Shown: one piece after another, positions 17,401-30,056 of the stretch
Numbering within the stretch: position 1 is the stretch's first letter
Layout of the letters: the number at the start of each line of letters is the position of its first letter
Assembly: GCA_000226015.1 (NCBI GenBank)
Contig: JH152859.1
Coordinates: forward strand, 23,247-87,246
From: Mnemiopsis leidyi
Lineage: Eukaryota; Ctenophora; Tentaculata; Lobata; Bolinopsidae
Direction: 5' to 3'
DNA: 64,000 nt
The notes under the pieces: generated by a model
The model's database searches: none
What the model was told of the DNA's origin: nothing
The model's input: the letters and a program-made list of their open reading frames with translations, nothing else
Translations under genes and position numbers: made by a program

Positions 17401-20050
17401 TACATATTCAATTTCATTGTTTTTCTTTGCTCTTGAAACTGCTTGATTGTGAATCATGGCTGTTAAGCTGACAGCTGTTAGGAGTCAACTCTTACAATTT
17501 GATTTACTGTGTGAATTTTTCATCCTTTTCTTGAATCAAGGCGAACCGCAATGTTAGTTTTACGGATCGCATAGGTAGTGAAACAGGACGCAAGGAATAC
17601 TTTTATGTTTGATAAACGAACAGAAAATAATATTGTAAATTTCACAGTATAGAAGGAATAAAACGATTTGATATGTTGAACTGTATTTCTCTGTTGGGAA
17701 ATGGTTAAGACGGCCCGATTTTGTTCTTTTAAATTAAACTAATGGGAGGGGGGGGAGGTAAGGCCCTGACCATGACCATGACACCCTGAAATTTGCCCCA
17801 TGGCCAAAAGAATTGGCCATGGCCACGAAAAATTTAGGGCCCAAATGGCAAGATTGTTTAAATACGTTTTGTGCACGTGCAAAAAAGTACAAAACAAGGA
17901 ATGGCGATCGACAGCGTAAATCGGGGTATTTTGGAATATTAGCTCAAAAAATGTCCGCCCGTCGGCTCTTTTATCAGACTTAACTTATGTTTACGAATAC
18001 GATTATAATAGGTTTTTACTTTTCCAAGCCGCACAATGAAAGCGGCCGCAATTCCTGTTTCCATGGTCACGGTCAACCGTCAAAATTTTGACTATTTGAC
18101 CATGACTCTCGGACGCAGGCCAAATGGTCAAAAAATCGTGGTCATATTAAAAAAATTACAACCGAGATTTAAATTTGTTAAATACATTGATCCTTCTTAG
18201 AAATTTACGGACCTAGACAAGAATAAGATAAAAAACTTTTGTTGAAACTTTTTTTATCGTGTCAATTACAACATTTCTGCTTCAGCACAGTAGTTACGCG
18301 GCTCTTGGAACGAACAATAAAAGAAACTAGAGTTATAGACACAGAGTGCCTTTGCATTGTCGCTGGGGAGAAAGTATGAAGTTCTTTTTGTACTATATGG
18401 ACAATTTTATGAGGACAATTTGAGAAGGACATCTTTATTAGGACAATTTTGTAAGGACAATTTTAATCAATAGCTTGACTCATGTCTATGTTTTAATAAA
18501 TTTTCAAACGATCTTAAACGACTGGCATTCGTACTTATCATCTTTTTATTGCAGGTTTTAAATCTCCGGGTTGATATAACATTGCTAGATTTTGCCGGTA
18601 ATGTTATAGATGCGAGCTGCATTGCGGCGATGACAGCACTCTCCCACTTTCGACGTCCTGACTTCATTGTGAACGGGGAGGAGGTGAGTAAGAGTTGTTT
18701 GTGGTCAAGGGGTGCTGTTTTCTAAATGGCATCTGATGGTCAGAATTAGGTCCAAACGTGTGTTTTTTATTTGCACTTTCTGAACCGTTTTATTTTGCTT
18801 CTTCTTGGGTATGTTATGATCAAAATTTTAACAACAGCAATTTCGAAATTTCGTTAATGGTCGAAGTCAAAATTTGACCAATTGACCCTCCCCTGAATAT
18901 GGTAACATCCACTTTGAAATACAATTTCAGATCACTCTGTTTAGTGACAAAGACAGAGATCCGATACCCCTGTCAATTCTCCATGTACCCATCACATGTA
19001 CTATTGGCTTCTCCGGGGAAAAAATTCTTGTAGATCCAAACGATGAGGAGGTTTGCGCTCAAAATTCTAGATATTATAGTTATTTGTTACAGTCTGAAAT
19101 TCCTGTGATGTTGAACTTAAATTTGTTGCCTGACGTTGTCAGGCCCGCTGCCGCGCAGCCCTGCGCGGGCCGCAACGTGATGCTAAGAACTTGTTCAATT
19201 CAGGAAAGTGTGATGGATGGATATGTTTCCATAGCAACGAATACTCACCACGAGATTTGTTACATATATCTTGGAGGTGGAGTCACTCTTACCCCCGCTC
19301 TTGTCTCTAAATGCTGTGAAATTTCTTCCCTCAAAACACAGGTGGGTCCTAATTTAACTATAATGTGCTCCACCGTTAAATAATACCTTGAAAGTTATCA
19401 TGAAATCAAGAGAATAGCTGGAATGATCGGTTGCATTATGATACCTTTTTAACCCTGGTCAGGAGATATCAGCACAGATAACAAAGTCATTAGATGAAGA
19501 TTCAGCATTGCGAAGAAAGGCTGGAACGGATAGACCTTCGGCCATTAGTTCTCTCACCCTACAAGAGAAGTTAGATCGACTTTACGTGGAAGATCGGACT
19601 AACAAACGCGAAAATCTGCAAGCTGAAGACGGGGTAACTAGACTGTGTTTAATCTTTAGTATTTTAAAGTAGATCACGGGTTTTTAAAGTATTTCCTCAA
19701 ATATATTGTTATGTTTGTTAAACAGGGGGGTCGGGTCGTTGGGGGTGACAACTTTTTTCTTCTTTTTTTCGCAATGCTGAATCTTAAACAAATATGAATT
19801 TCCTGAAGCAAACATGCATAACGTTTCTTCAAATCGATATTTGACCGTACATGTATTATATCCGTACATGAAATGAATTTCTTTATTTCAGATCGAGTCA
19901 GCTACGTTTGGTAGTATTACTATCCGCTACATTGATGAAATGGACACAATGGACGAGGATGGCGTAGTTGCTCTCTCAGAAAGTGCTGCCGAGCCTGCAC
20001 AGACAATTCCTGACACTTCGCAAGAAGAAGAGTCCTTCCCTGGCTTCTAA
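14447..20050 (+). CDS. EXOSC9: Exosome complex component RRP45, 8 exons
   Basis: Exons: 14447-14587, 15517-15668, 18286-18373, 18555-18683, 18931-19050, 19204-19341, 19463-19633 and 19892-20050. They join in phase to about 365 aa. The ATG at 14447 is preferred over 14442, whose frame stops at once. The RNase PH fold is clear: EGLRPDARGGYDYRDIKISF, LLGRTRVLARVS, RPNEGSLFFNV, DTECLCIVAGEK, LNLRVDITLLDFAGNVIDA, ALSHFRRPDF, DPIPLSILHVPI, ILVDPNDEE and SVMDGYVSIATN. This is the non-catalytic RRP45 subunit of the nine-subunit exosome ring, which processes and decays RNA in nucleus and cytoplasm. The C-terminal tail is acidic (MDTMDEDG, QEEESF) and the protein is shorter than human (439 aa). It follows CDK11 by 561 bp. 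Intron 2 (2.6 kb) hosts an antisense protease gene. Confidence 0.95.
14620..14945. repeat. Degenerate CCCTAATGGGAC repeats in EXOSC9 intron 1
   Basis: Short imperfect repeats of CACCCCTAATGGGACC / CCCTAATGGTACTC type fill this part of the intron. No coding signal. Confidence 0.7.
15030..15340. repeat. 20-bp minisatellite in EXOSC9 intron 1
   Basis: About fifteen copies of a 19-20 bp unit with consensus GCCCTGGCCCCTATTATAGT, with scattered changes. The array ends about 180 bp before exon 2 and does not touch a splice site. Confidence 0.85.
15929..17167 (-). CDS. Papain-family cysteine protease with ShK-like C-terminal domain
   Basis: An intact single-exon frame of 412 aa. Signal peptide MKFLILVAIIGAALA. 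An I29 inhibitor prodomain follows at residues about 25-90 with an ERFNIN-like helix (EDRLRFRLFRKN). The mature C1A domain runs from about 120. Catalytic residues visible are Gln136 and Cys142 in NQGGCGSCW, His281 in NHAV and Asn297 in KNSWGKNWGDQG. After an acidic linker, CVDVYPPC...YCRKTCGVC (residues 360-389) has the six-cysteine spacing of a ShKT domain. A short four-cysteine tail ends CRHEHMC. It is likely a secreted digestive or lysosomal protease. It lies antisense inside EXOSC9 intron 2 (15669-18285) and has no introns, so it may derive from a retrocopy. A TATA-like box lies 74 bp upstream of its ATG. Confidence 0.93.
   Translation of the reverse strand: MKFLILVAIIGAALADESPLKAILKSPLATLKLYSSFKGEQHLAFQAAEDRLRFRLFRKNAEFVAEENSVEGEMAKFALNFFSTMTESEKQAWLGFNVTGAELSPQAPSSPMLSASSLPPTKLWTNEDKVTAVKNQGGCGSCWTFGAVGGLETRYAIKSGVLRNFAEQEYLDCVYEGQRDGCGGGWMNACYEYSATAGGRLAKSVDYEYTGRDGYCQGSNKPDGMIAARIKGNVPVRKSEAANVEALAEGSLAVAFEVTNRFYSYSSGIFKDTSCYSWPNHAVTAVGYTPLYVLVKNSWGKNWGDQGFVRFARNHHNCNLWNYSSYPELSETGVADNGGNDEKTDYTADEEVKPDPDPECVDVYPPCYEYWCDVDYVRNDYCRKTCGVCDENACPSGTIRCSDGVCRHEHMC
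17241..17250 (-). promoter_or_regulatory. TATA-like box of the nested protease gene
   Basis: On the minus strand the sequence TATTTAAAGG sits 74-83 bp upstream of the protease ATG at 17167, a plausible place for a TATA box with a short 5' UTR. It suggests the nested gene has its own promoter rather than depending on EXOSC9 transcription. Confidence 0.45.
17740..18170. repeat. Dispersed GGCCATGGCC / AAATGGTCAAAAA repeat
   Basis: Several related motifs (CCATGGCCAAAAG, GGCCATGGCCACG, AAATGGTCAAAAAATCGTGG) recur here and around 930-1310, where AAATGATCAAAAAGTCGTGG is found. This indicates two degraded copies of a dispersed repeat. No ends could be fixed. Confidence 0.45.
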
Positions 20051-21690
20051 ATTCCACCACTTTTACTGTGGAGGGTCCGATTTTACAGTTTTTTATGATA
20101 AGTCTTTCTTTGTTTTACATGCCAAGTTTTGTTGGTTATTAGAGTTGATTCAGGGTCAGTATTTTACTCTCTTGATAAATTTTGAGTTATGGCTTGACAT
20201 TGAGAAATCGACTTCAAAATCTAGATCCCTTTTAAGATTCGGGACATTCTCATTGATACGCATCCTGACACGTCAGAAAAATAAAAATTTATTTTAGAAT
20301 TTAGGGTAATTTATTGAGATCACAGTAACTCTGGGGGTAGGAAGAGTCCAATATCTTATGTGACTGTCCGACTTGAAGTTGATGTATTTAAGTTCTACTT
20401 TAATCATTATCAGCGATCAATTACTCTGGCACAAAAATTAACGACCCATTTATTAGTTATATTTTATCCCCTTTCCTCATGTTTCAAAATTAATAATTCA
20501 TGACTTAATGGCTTAATTGACAAAGTCAATCCTTGAATGTTAGAGCGAGCAAGTGAAAGCGCGTCTGCGGAGACAGACGCATAGCTTAAGCTAGTCAATT
20601 AATGGTGGACAATAAAACATTGAATTAATAGTGTCAGTGGCATTGTGATAATGATTCTGATGCGTTTTAATATTTAACTTATAACTCTAAGTTTAACCTT
20701 ATTATTTAGCTGCCGCATTTTAACATTAACCCTTTTTTATTTTCTACTCTAGAAGTACGTTGTCTTCACTGCATTGTTAATTTATTTTAAAGGCATTTTA
20801 TTCATTCATTTCCAAGTTGTTTTCTTTAGAAAAACGTTGATTTGAAGTGCGTGTCTTACTCTGTTGATGTCTAAATTTCTTTCCGTCTAACGTTGATATC
20901 CGTCTAACTGTGAACAGTAAACAACATGAACATAGGTCGTTTAAATCGGACCGATTGCGCGCGGCTCCAATTGTCGAGGTGTTACCCGACCCGCGCGCGG
21001 CTCGCAGTTTTCTGCTCTCCTCGTTAGAACGTTAGACGGATATCATCTCGTCAAGGCTTCAAATTCGGACAGGTCGCCAGCTCACTCACACAGCGCTGTG
21101 TGCGTTAGAGGAAGGGACTGTTGAGGGAGCCGCGCAGCGCCGGTGAAGAGTAAGACACAAAAACATTTTATTTCTTTTTATAGATGTCCAAATTTATCCC
21201 TTAATTATTGTCTGACTTTGTGCGACCCTCGTTCTCCGAGAATTCACGTAACCAGGTGCTTACGCGCGCAAAAGGGCTTTGACAAGATTATATCCGTCTA
21301 CCGTTCTATCTTTCAGCTTTACTTTAAGCTGCGTGAGTCGGGCCGGGTATCACCACGACAAAAAGTGCGCGCTGCTGTACAACTTTATTGTATTGTGGTA
21401 TCGCTGATTATTAGTCGAATAAAGGGCTCTAATCATGAAACGTCCTTAAAACAAGTTGTTGTCATGATTGTATGTCCTAGTCGGTCAATGTAACAAATTG
21501 CTCTAACCAGAGCCGGCCTTTTGCGCGCGCCACCAGAGCAGCTCAGCCGCGCGCGTAGCGTGCGTAAGCACCCGGTTAGGTGAATGTAATTTGTGGAGGT
21601 ATTACCCGACTCGCGCGCGGCTCGCAGCTTGCGTTAGAAAGTTAGACGGATATCATCTCGTTAAAATGTAATAAATAGTATAGGATAAAT
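20051..21690. other. EXOSC9 downstream region with GC-rich inverted motifs, no gene
   Basis: After the EXOSC9 stop I see no coding exon. Two direct copies of a ~65-bp block containing TTACCCGAC.CGCGCGCGGCTC and GTTAGACGGATATCATCTCG lie near 20978-21055 and 21598-21662, with an inverted partner of the last motif at 21281. GC-rich islands in an AT-rich background suggest fragments of a non-autonomous element. Confidence 0.5.
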
Positions 21691-21990
21691 GATAAAATAA
21701 TAAAATAACAAACAATGATGCCAGCATAATCACACATAATCTCCTAAAAATTTCAGAAAAAACCTTAAAATCAATTATCAAATTTTATGAAATAGCATTA
21801 AAAATAATAAAAAGTAATGAATTTCTCCATAACCACAAATAGGTTATCTTGAAAAAAGCGGATGTGTTTTGACTTGTTCTCCAAATAATTTCCACTTTCT
21901 ATTCGATTTAAATACTTTTGCACATATCGGTTGTAGGTTGATAACATACTGTCGCGGCCATCACGCGCTCTCGCGCATTTTTGTCCTGGC
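21690..21990 (-). mobile_element. LINE 3' fragment, reverse orientation
   Basis: Read on the minus strand, this contains peptide NRIESGNYLENK followed by the GTGTGATTATGCTGGCATCA tail. It matches the 3' end of the LINE copy at 22103-22660. It is a truncated remnant, inverted relative to that copy. Confidence 0.75.
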
Positions 21991-22089
21991 AACATGAATT
22001 TCGAAAAAATTCTAGACGCACATCGCCCGTTAAATATATCGGTAATTGACCAAGTTAAATAGTATTTTGCTTTTCCAATCTATTCCGTT

Positions 22090-22665
22090 TTTGTAAGCTC
22101 ATATGGCTTGTGTAATAATATTTTGTAGTAATTTATACAGTAGGAAAGTTTGGAAAGCTAGCCAAGGTTTGTCCCAGCTAGCTGGAGTTTTAAATTTTAG
22201 AAGATCTGGAGTCAATTTGATTTGTAAGCCTGGAAAGAGTAAAAGCTCCAAGTTCAATCGTATTAAAAGGAATTTTATAAATGAAAGGGTAATGTTGTTT
22301 TGGAACAAACTACCAATTGAGGTGAAGAATGCACCGACTTTGAATTCTTTTAAAGCAAATTTAGAGTTGTTTAAGAGTAAAACTAAAGCATTTGGTATAT
22401 ATGGTAGTGGAAACTTTTGGGAACTTTCTGATGAAGTTTTAAATCGAATTGAAAGTGGAAATTATTTGGAGAACAAGTTAAGACATAACAGCTTTCTTCA
22501 AGATAACCCATTTGTTGCTAAGAAGAAATTCATTAATATTTATTAGTTTTTAATGCTTTTTATTAAATTTGTTAAATATTTTTAAGGTTTTTTTGAAATT
22601 TTTAGGAGATTATGTGTGATGATGCTGGCATCATTATTTATTATTTATTTTATTTATTTAGTAGG
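22090..22665 (+). mobile_element. LINE ORF2 C-terminal fragment plus 3' tail
   Basis: The frame 22103-22546 (147 aa) carries FINERVMLFWNKLPIEVKNA followed by LNSFKANLELFK, the pattern typical of the C-terminus after the reverse transcriptase of CR1/RTE-like LINEs. It ends with a 3' tail containing GTGTGATGATGCTGGCATCA and TTATT runs. The reverse transcriptase itself is missing, so this is a 5'-truncated copy. Confidence 0.8.
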
Positions 22666-22740
22666 TCTAAATAATTAGCCTTTAAGTTTCACAGTTTGTA
22701 TGATAAATTGTTTTGTTAATCAGTGATGATGTATTTCACT

Positions 22741-22803
22741 ACTTCATATTCTATTCTATTCTATTCTATTCTATTCTATTCTATTCTATTCTATTCTATT
22801 CTA
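22741..22803. repeat. TATTC pentanucleotide microsatellite
   Basis: About a dozen perfect copies of ATTCT lie between two opposite LINE fragments. It could have grown from the A/T-rich LINE tail, the next fragment being in reverse orientation. Confidence 0.9.
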
Positions 22804-23045
22804 AAACTTCATCAGAAAATTCCCAAAAGTTTCCACTACCCTATATTTTAAATGCTTTAGTTTTTCTCCTAAACATTTCTAAATTAGCTTTAAAAGAAGT
22901 TAAAGTCGATGCATTCTTCAGCTCAATCGGTAGTTTATTCCAAAGCCACATTGCCCTCTCATTTATAAAATTCCTTTTAATTCGATTTATCTTGGAACTT
23001 TTACCGATATGTTATATCAGTTCCTTAAGCTGTAAGCTCAAGATC
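22804..23045 (-). mobile_element. LINE 3' fragment, reverse orientation (second)
   Basis: On the minus strand the sequence encodes peptide similar to INERAMWLWNKLPIE and FKANLEMFRRK, and further on WEFSDEVL. It matches the LINE copy at 22103 but is independently diverged. It is truncated at both ends. Confidence 0.7.
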
Positions 23046-25164
23046 CAAAAATGAAGATGCCTGATATATCACTGGTTCCTTGTGATACAAGATCGGTTAT
23101 CTGGTGTCTCTTAGGCCTACCGACTGAGAGAAGCGGCTTAACGAATGCCCCGGCAGCTCCGGCTACACCTGGGGCGCAGTCATGAGGGGCGTTAAATCGT
23201 CATGAAATGTGGGACAATTTTGCAAGATTCACTGCGAGACTAGCAAAATCCCGTGTTTGGTTTGATAACTAATCCACCAATTCTAGAGGGGTGTGTTTAG
23301 GGCATTTGTTTATGCAATCTTTTTCTGTTGACTCAGCCGAATGACCAGAAAACGGCGATTGAGGGTTAAATGAGGAGGGTCTCCGTTGAAAGATCTAGAA
23401 TCTTTCAGGAGCCCCTTCAGTATAACTGTAAAAGCCTGGGTACAGGTGTAATAAATACCTTGGCCATATTTTCACAAATTGCTCCCAGTAAGCCCTTTTA
23501 CTAGGGGGACCAGTTTGGGGCGCCTATTTACCGCTGAGGGGCACCATATTGGCAAGACCTGCAACGTTACTCCACCGACTGTGAGGCATCTTGGCCTCAT
23601 GTCAAGACAACCTGAGAGACAACCTGAGAGCCGCTTACTTAGACTCTTTTGCCTATGAGCCTGAGAGATCTTTCTATTACTTGCGAAGTTTTCTTTCTGA
23701 TTTATCTAATAATCTCCACATGAAAAATGGTTAAAAACCATGTCCACATTGATACCTATATTAGTAGCCTGTAGTCATGGAGTGTTAGGTGTACCTAGGT
23801 AGATAACTGTTAAAGTTCTCCATATAAATGTCCTGGAACAGCTGAAGTTTATCAAGGTAAGCTCTCAAACCTCAAGATGGCCATACGAACAATCCAAAAA
23901 GCATGTCCTAAAATAAGCTTAAGTGCTTTTATTTTGTATAGCAGTTGACTATGCAACTTTGCAAAGTGCGGATGGTGCATCATCCTTCTTTCCAGTGAAT
24001 CAAGGGTTCCTATGTCGTTATTGGAGCTAACAAGTTTAATCCAATTTCATTTACTAGGTCGGTAGGTTCTGGAATTCATTTACACATAACCTGAAAATAC
24101 GGTTCGCATTGACCTAAAAAAGCAAGCCTGAAAAAAATAACAGTTGTATCCAGATTCCAGATCAACATGGCCTAAAAAGTGACAGACATTCAAAGTCCAT
24201 GCCATCTAGTAGAATACCCAGTGTTTGTAGTGACGGACATCTTTAATCTGCAACAAGGAGGAAGAAATCATCACTTCTTTTGTCTCCCTCTAAACTGTTA
24301 ATAAATAAGGTAGACATATGATTCCAGAATTCATTTGACAAAGTAAAAGGTTTTACACCAATATAATCACTATGTATATATACAGCAAAAATGCATGGTA
24401 AATTGGGGGACCTGGTAAATCGGGGAAGTGCCCTTCGGGGCTCGAAATTGGGTCTTAATTGTCTCTTATAAGTCTATATACCACCTTTTTGTCATTGGAA
24501 CAATGTTAAATGGGTAAAAGTGTAACTAGTCGACTGTATTACATAGTTTTAACGACAAAATTTAACAGTTGCCTTGGAAATACTGGAGTTTGTACTGGGT
24601 CTATTATTCTAGAGCTTAGTATTATACTTTATGTTACATATAGTGTATCACATGACACGGCTTTTTTCATTTTATGCGTTCACATCACATCCTTGCATTG
24701 ACAGGGCAAAATCCAATAATCCTAGCACCAATGCCAAGCAGTACGTTAATGCCCAACATGATACATGCGAGATCACCAGGCCATTGAGCTAACAAGATGC
24801 TGTTAGAGTCATGCTTGTTTAGGCTAGTGTGTCATATGTTTATGTGGCGGGAATGCAGGGGATCACATATCAGTTACCAATGCACACAACAACATGAATC
24901 AATCGAAATTCAAATTCAATTCAAATTCAACAACAAATTTTCCAAATTTTTCAAAAAAAAATTTAAGCTCAAATTTCGGGGGAAAGGAATGAGGCCCGGT
25001 AAATCGGGGGACCCGGTAAATCAGGGCCCGGTAAATCGGGGGATGACTGTACTTTATTAGGTTAGCTTCGACTGTGTGAAGGTAGCTTGCCAAAGCACTG
25101 GTAAAAAGAGTCTATCCTGCTTGTTGAAAAACAATTTGGCACATGTCAATATGTCAGATTGCTT
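23046..25164. other. Gene-free interval
   Basis: No exon with domain or splice support was found on either strand. Near 24400-24430 and 24985-25050 there are blocks of GGTAAATCGGGG repeats. The second ends GGGGGATGACTG before TA, like one end of a pogo-type element, but I could not pair it with an inverted left end. 24890-24970 is low-complexity AAATTCAAATTC sequence. Confidence 0.5.
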
Positions 25165-25370
25165 AGAAATGGTTCCCGTGTTTCTGCCCCAGAACATAGT
25201 GCCCCACAACATTTTTCCCCACATATTTGGCTCAAGCGACCCTCACCTGAACCCTTACCCTAACCAGAACCCTAACAAAGTTGTCTGTTGTGGAGCAGGG
25301 CTTGACTGGGGCTAAATCTCTGGGCTTAGTGCTCTGGGGCATGATATGTTCTATGGCAGTTCTGGGGTCC
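25165..25370 (-). mobile_element. Miniature element with CCCTAA-like centre, copy B
   Basis: Terminal blocks with CTGCCCCAGAACATAGTGCC on the left and CTGGGGCATGATATGTTCT on the right form imperfect inverted repeats. The centre has ACCCTTACCCTAACCAGAAC, a degenerate telomere-like repeat. It is homologous over its length to the reverse complement of the element at 32806-33006, but more diverged. Confidence 0.75.
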
Positions 25371-25659
25371 GCCACCCTTAAAAAAATTTCCTATTAGAAG
25401 TTGTTGAAAATATGGAGGAGGGGGCAAATGATACATTGGCCCCTAAATCTGAGTTTAACTTGGTTTTTGTAATTCTCTTCTTGACTCGAGTGATAGACAT
25501 AGGATTTTCATAGGAATGCATATATATATTTCTGTGTAACAACACCATCATCAGGACATAACACTCAATTTATTTGTATAATAGTAGTGTTGAAAGTATT
25601 AATACTTTCAATAATATAATATTTATAAATATAATATTTATGGAATATAACATTTATGA

Positions 25660-27114
<1,455 letters not shown>

Positions 27115-27591
27115 TTCAGAAAAATTTTTGTCAAACTCGACAAAACGAGCCCAATTTATTTTTATCCCACTTTTATTACTTATTTTTATCCTCAGCTGCA
27201 CCTAGTATGCTGATGTTTACAGTATTTATTTGATCAATGCTCTCAAAATGTCAGTTGCGTGTGATCTTCCTTATTAGTTGACTGCTTATAAGAACAATTT
27301 ATGTCTTATGCTCATCACTTCTTAGTGTTGATTTGGTCTGCTAAAGCAAATTTATTGTCCTATTGTAGAGAATTGAAAATTTTCATGATCTTATTAAAAC
27401 AGTTTTGAAATGTGGCTTCAGTTTCTTGCCCTCCGGTTCTCTTCTCTACTAAAACTACTCTAAATATTTAAAGTTAATGTAATAAATAAGTATTTCTAAC
27501 ATTTGGTATATTATGCAATTTCGTGAAATTATATCATAATTCAAGTTTCTCCGTTTTAGCTAAGGCCTTCCTTGCTCTTGAGACCGGTGAA

Positions 27592-29549
27592 ATGTCCGAC
27601 GACCTCGGCGACTTTTTCGCAAAGAAAGATAAGAGGAAGAAGAAGAAGAAAGGAACAAAGGTCACTAGTGCTACTTTGATAGATCAACTGATATCCGATC
27701 CCGGAAAAACTGAGGAGCAACCAAAACAACAATTTACTGACGAGGCACACATTGCCAGACCAGTAAGTATACAGTCATTATGCAGTTATTATGCAGTTAT
27801 AAATCATGCAGCAATTGTACAGTAATTGTACTTTTGATATAGTTCGTAATCGTTGAAAATAGATTTGCCAAAGAAGAGCCCTAAGTCGTAACAGTCTTGA
27901 CTTATCGAAAACTACATCATTTGAAAGTAGAAAACGATACTATTGATATAATACTATCGATAAGAAGAGACACAAAAAATTGATTAAATGCTCACCAAAG
28001 TCACAAAGTCTTCTTTCTGAAAAGGAAATAACGCACAATAATATTTGAGACGTTTCGAACGATCAGAATTTCACTTAAAGCTTCCGCAAAATATCAAAAG
28101 ATCAAATGGACGTTTTCCTTGCTCATTCCCTATACGGCGTTCGTTTATTTGAAAGATGAACTTTGTTATTTCCTGTATTAGTTCAGGGTCGCGTCGATGA
28201 AAAGGTCTCAATGTTATTAAAGAGACAAGTTTTTGCTCTTATTCTTTAGCGCTGGCGCAAATCCTAAGGTCATAGATCTCGTCTTTGTTTTTGGGTCAAA
28301 GGATGGCATTCCATCGAGGCTGTGAAATACGTTTACTACAAAATTAAACAAGCGTTTGTGCTAATAAATGACAGATTTTAACTTTAAGGACGATAACGAA
28401 TGGATTGAAATAGACAACGACCATTTAGCCGAGGGCTTGTCGGACTTAAAGATCAAATCTCTTGATGCGAAGTAAGTGTGTGAAGTAAGATTTCCTATTT
28501 TTTCTAAAGCTCGTAATCAAGAATCAAAATTGTTCGTTTAAGCTTACTCACACAACTGCAACTGAGTGATATTCCTATTTTTGTAGAGAAGAGGAGGAAG
28601 AAGCCATAAGACAGGAGCAAGAAAATCACGAATGTGAATCTGAAGACGAAAACGGCTCAGAAAACAAGGGACCATGGGCACCTCTGTCTTCAACTCCTCC
28701 TAAAACTTATTCTACAACGAAAAACTCTAAACCAAATGGTACTTTAAATTTTCTCGTTTCCCCTGCAGTTTCTTTCTATTAATGAGTTGCGATTCCATAA
28801 ATTTCAACGTCTTTGTTTCAGTTCCAAGCATCCCAACATCGATAGTTTCCTCAAGCGGGAAATACATCCCTCCGTCTCAGCGGGGCGGGGCACCAGCAGT
28901 TTCAACCAATAGAGTGCGAGGAAGAGAGCAGATCAACGTCAATAGTGTGGTAAGTTTTTTAAGACTTGACTGACGGCTGACCGGTTCTATCGTTTGATCT
29001 ATTCGGGGTACTGATGCGGTCACATTTAAATTTTACTGAAATGGGAAGACGCAGTAACATTCTTTTGGCGCGATCTTATTTCTTAGTCATTTTACTTTTT
29101 CGCAATTGCGCCTGTCGCGCGCATTTTGTCCGTCATCGATCGACCGGAAAATTGCTCTGGAAGCATTACAAAAACCAAGAATACTTGTAGTTCTAGACTA
29201 TACCGTCCCTTTTTCAACAAACAATACTTTTCAGGACCAATTCCCTGATCTTCACGCCCAGTCAAATAAAACGAAGTAAGTTGAACAAGTCTCACTTTGA
29301 ACTGCGGAGTGCGGTCGCTAGTCTTGGTGTTTTTTATTAGTTGCGGCGGATACGATAACATCGGTTTCATGGTTTATGCCCTTTTGACTTTGGTTAATTT
29401 TTGATCTACCAGACCTACCTAGTATAAATTTCAGGGAGAAGCACGACCCTACGTTTGACACCGCTAAAGGGGGAGGAAGGAAGCTGCAAAAGCAAGCGAA
29501 ACCAGAACAGATGCAACTCAACAATAAGTTCCAAGTTTTAGAATCGTAG
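27592..29549 (+). CDS. CDV3: CDV3 homologue, 6 exons
   Basis: Exons: 27592-27762, 28389-28471, 28587-28738, 28822-28949, 29235-29275 and 29435-29549. These are phase-consistent and give 229 aa. The N-terminus MSDDLGDFFAKKDKRKKKKK matches the LDNFFAKRDKKKKK start of vertebrate CDV3. DDNEWIEID, NKGPWAPL, GKYIPPSQR and QFPDL follow in family order, and the end MQLNNKFQVLES matches LQLDNQYAVLEN. CDV3 is a small, largely disordered, charged protein of poorly known function in animals. The intron 1 acceptor is set at CTTTAAG|GAC because the earlier CAG at 28370 would put the exon out of frame. An ATG at 28366 overlaps that site and could serve a shorter form. A 5' acceptor-like GTTTTAG lies about 33 bp before the ATG. 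Confidence 0.9.
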
Positions 29550-30056
29550 CTCCCACTATTTTTATTATTTATTGCTTGGTATGTGATGGTTCTTGGAACG
29601 CTGATGTAAACGTTGATTCGACTTCATTGATTTTTTTCTTTCTAGACGACAGAGCCGGTCCGTTATCTTACAAATCTAACCCAATTTTGTACCATGACGC
29701 GAAGTCCATTGCTATGAGTTGTTTGATAAAAATTGATTGAAAGTTTTTTAGTTGGCGCAACGATCATAAATTTCTCAAAGAAAAACACTACAATAGTTAA
29801 ATTCCTCAATTCTCTTTTCTCATTGAGTTCTCATTGAGCCAGATTTATACAAAATTAAAATAGATTCTAACAGTTTAGTTCAAATCTTTTATTTGTGTTG
29901 ATTGTTTGACATTTTAATCGTAAAAATAGTATATAAAAACTTTCTTTCAAGGACAGTCCTTTAAATAAATGGGGTAAACTTTTTCAAAGACAATCTTATA
30001 GAAAATCAAATTCTAAAAACAGGGGTCAAGATTAAGATTTGAAAACAGGTCCGCTC
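29550..30056. other. Convergent 3' ends of CDV3 and the transporter-ankyrin gene
   Basis: AT-rich spacer of about 500 bp between two stop codons on opposite strands. It should hold both 3' UTRs. No other feature seen. Confidence 0.6.

Noticed and set aside
24380-25052. A complete pogo-like element bounded by GGTAAATCGGGG blocks
   Set aside because: The blocks are in the same orientation at both sides, so they do not form terminal inverted repeats. Only the right end looks genuine.
28366-28388. Alternative CDV3 start codon at ATGACAGATTTTAAC
   Set aside because: The upstream exon at 27592 encodes the conserved CDV3 N-terminus and joins in phase at 28389. This ATG is at most an alternative start.
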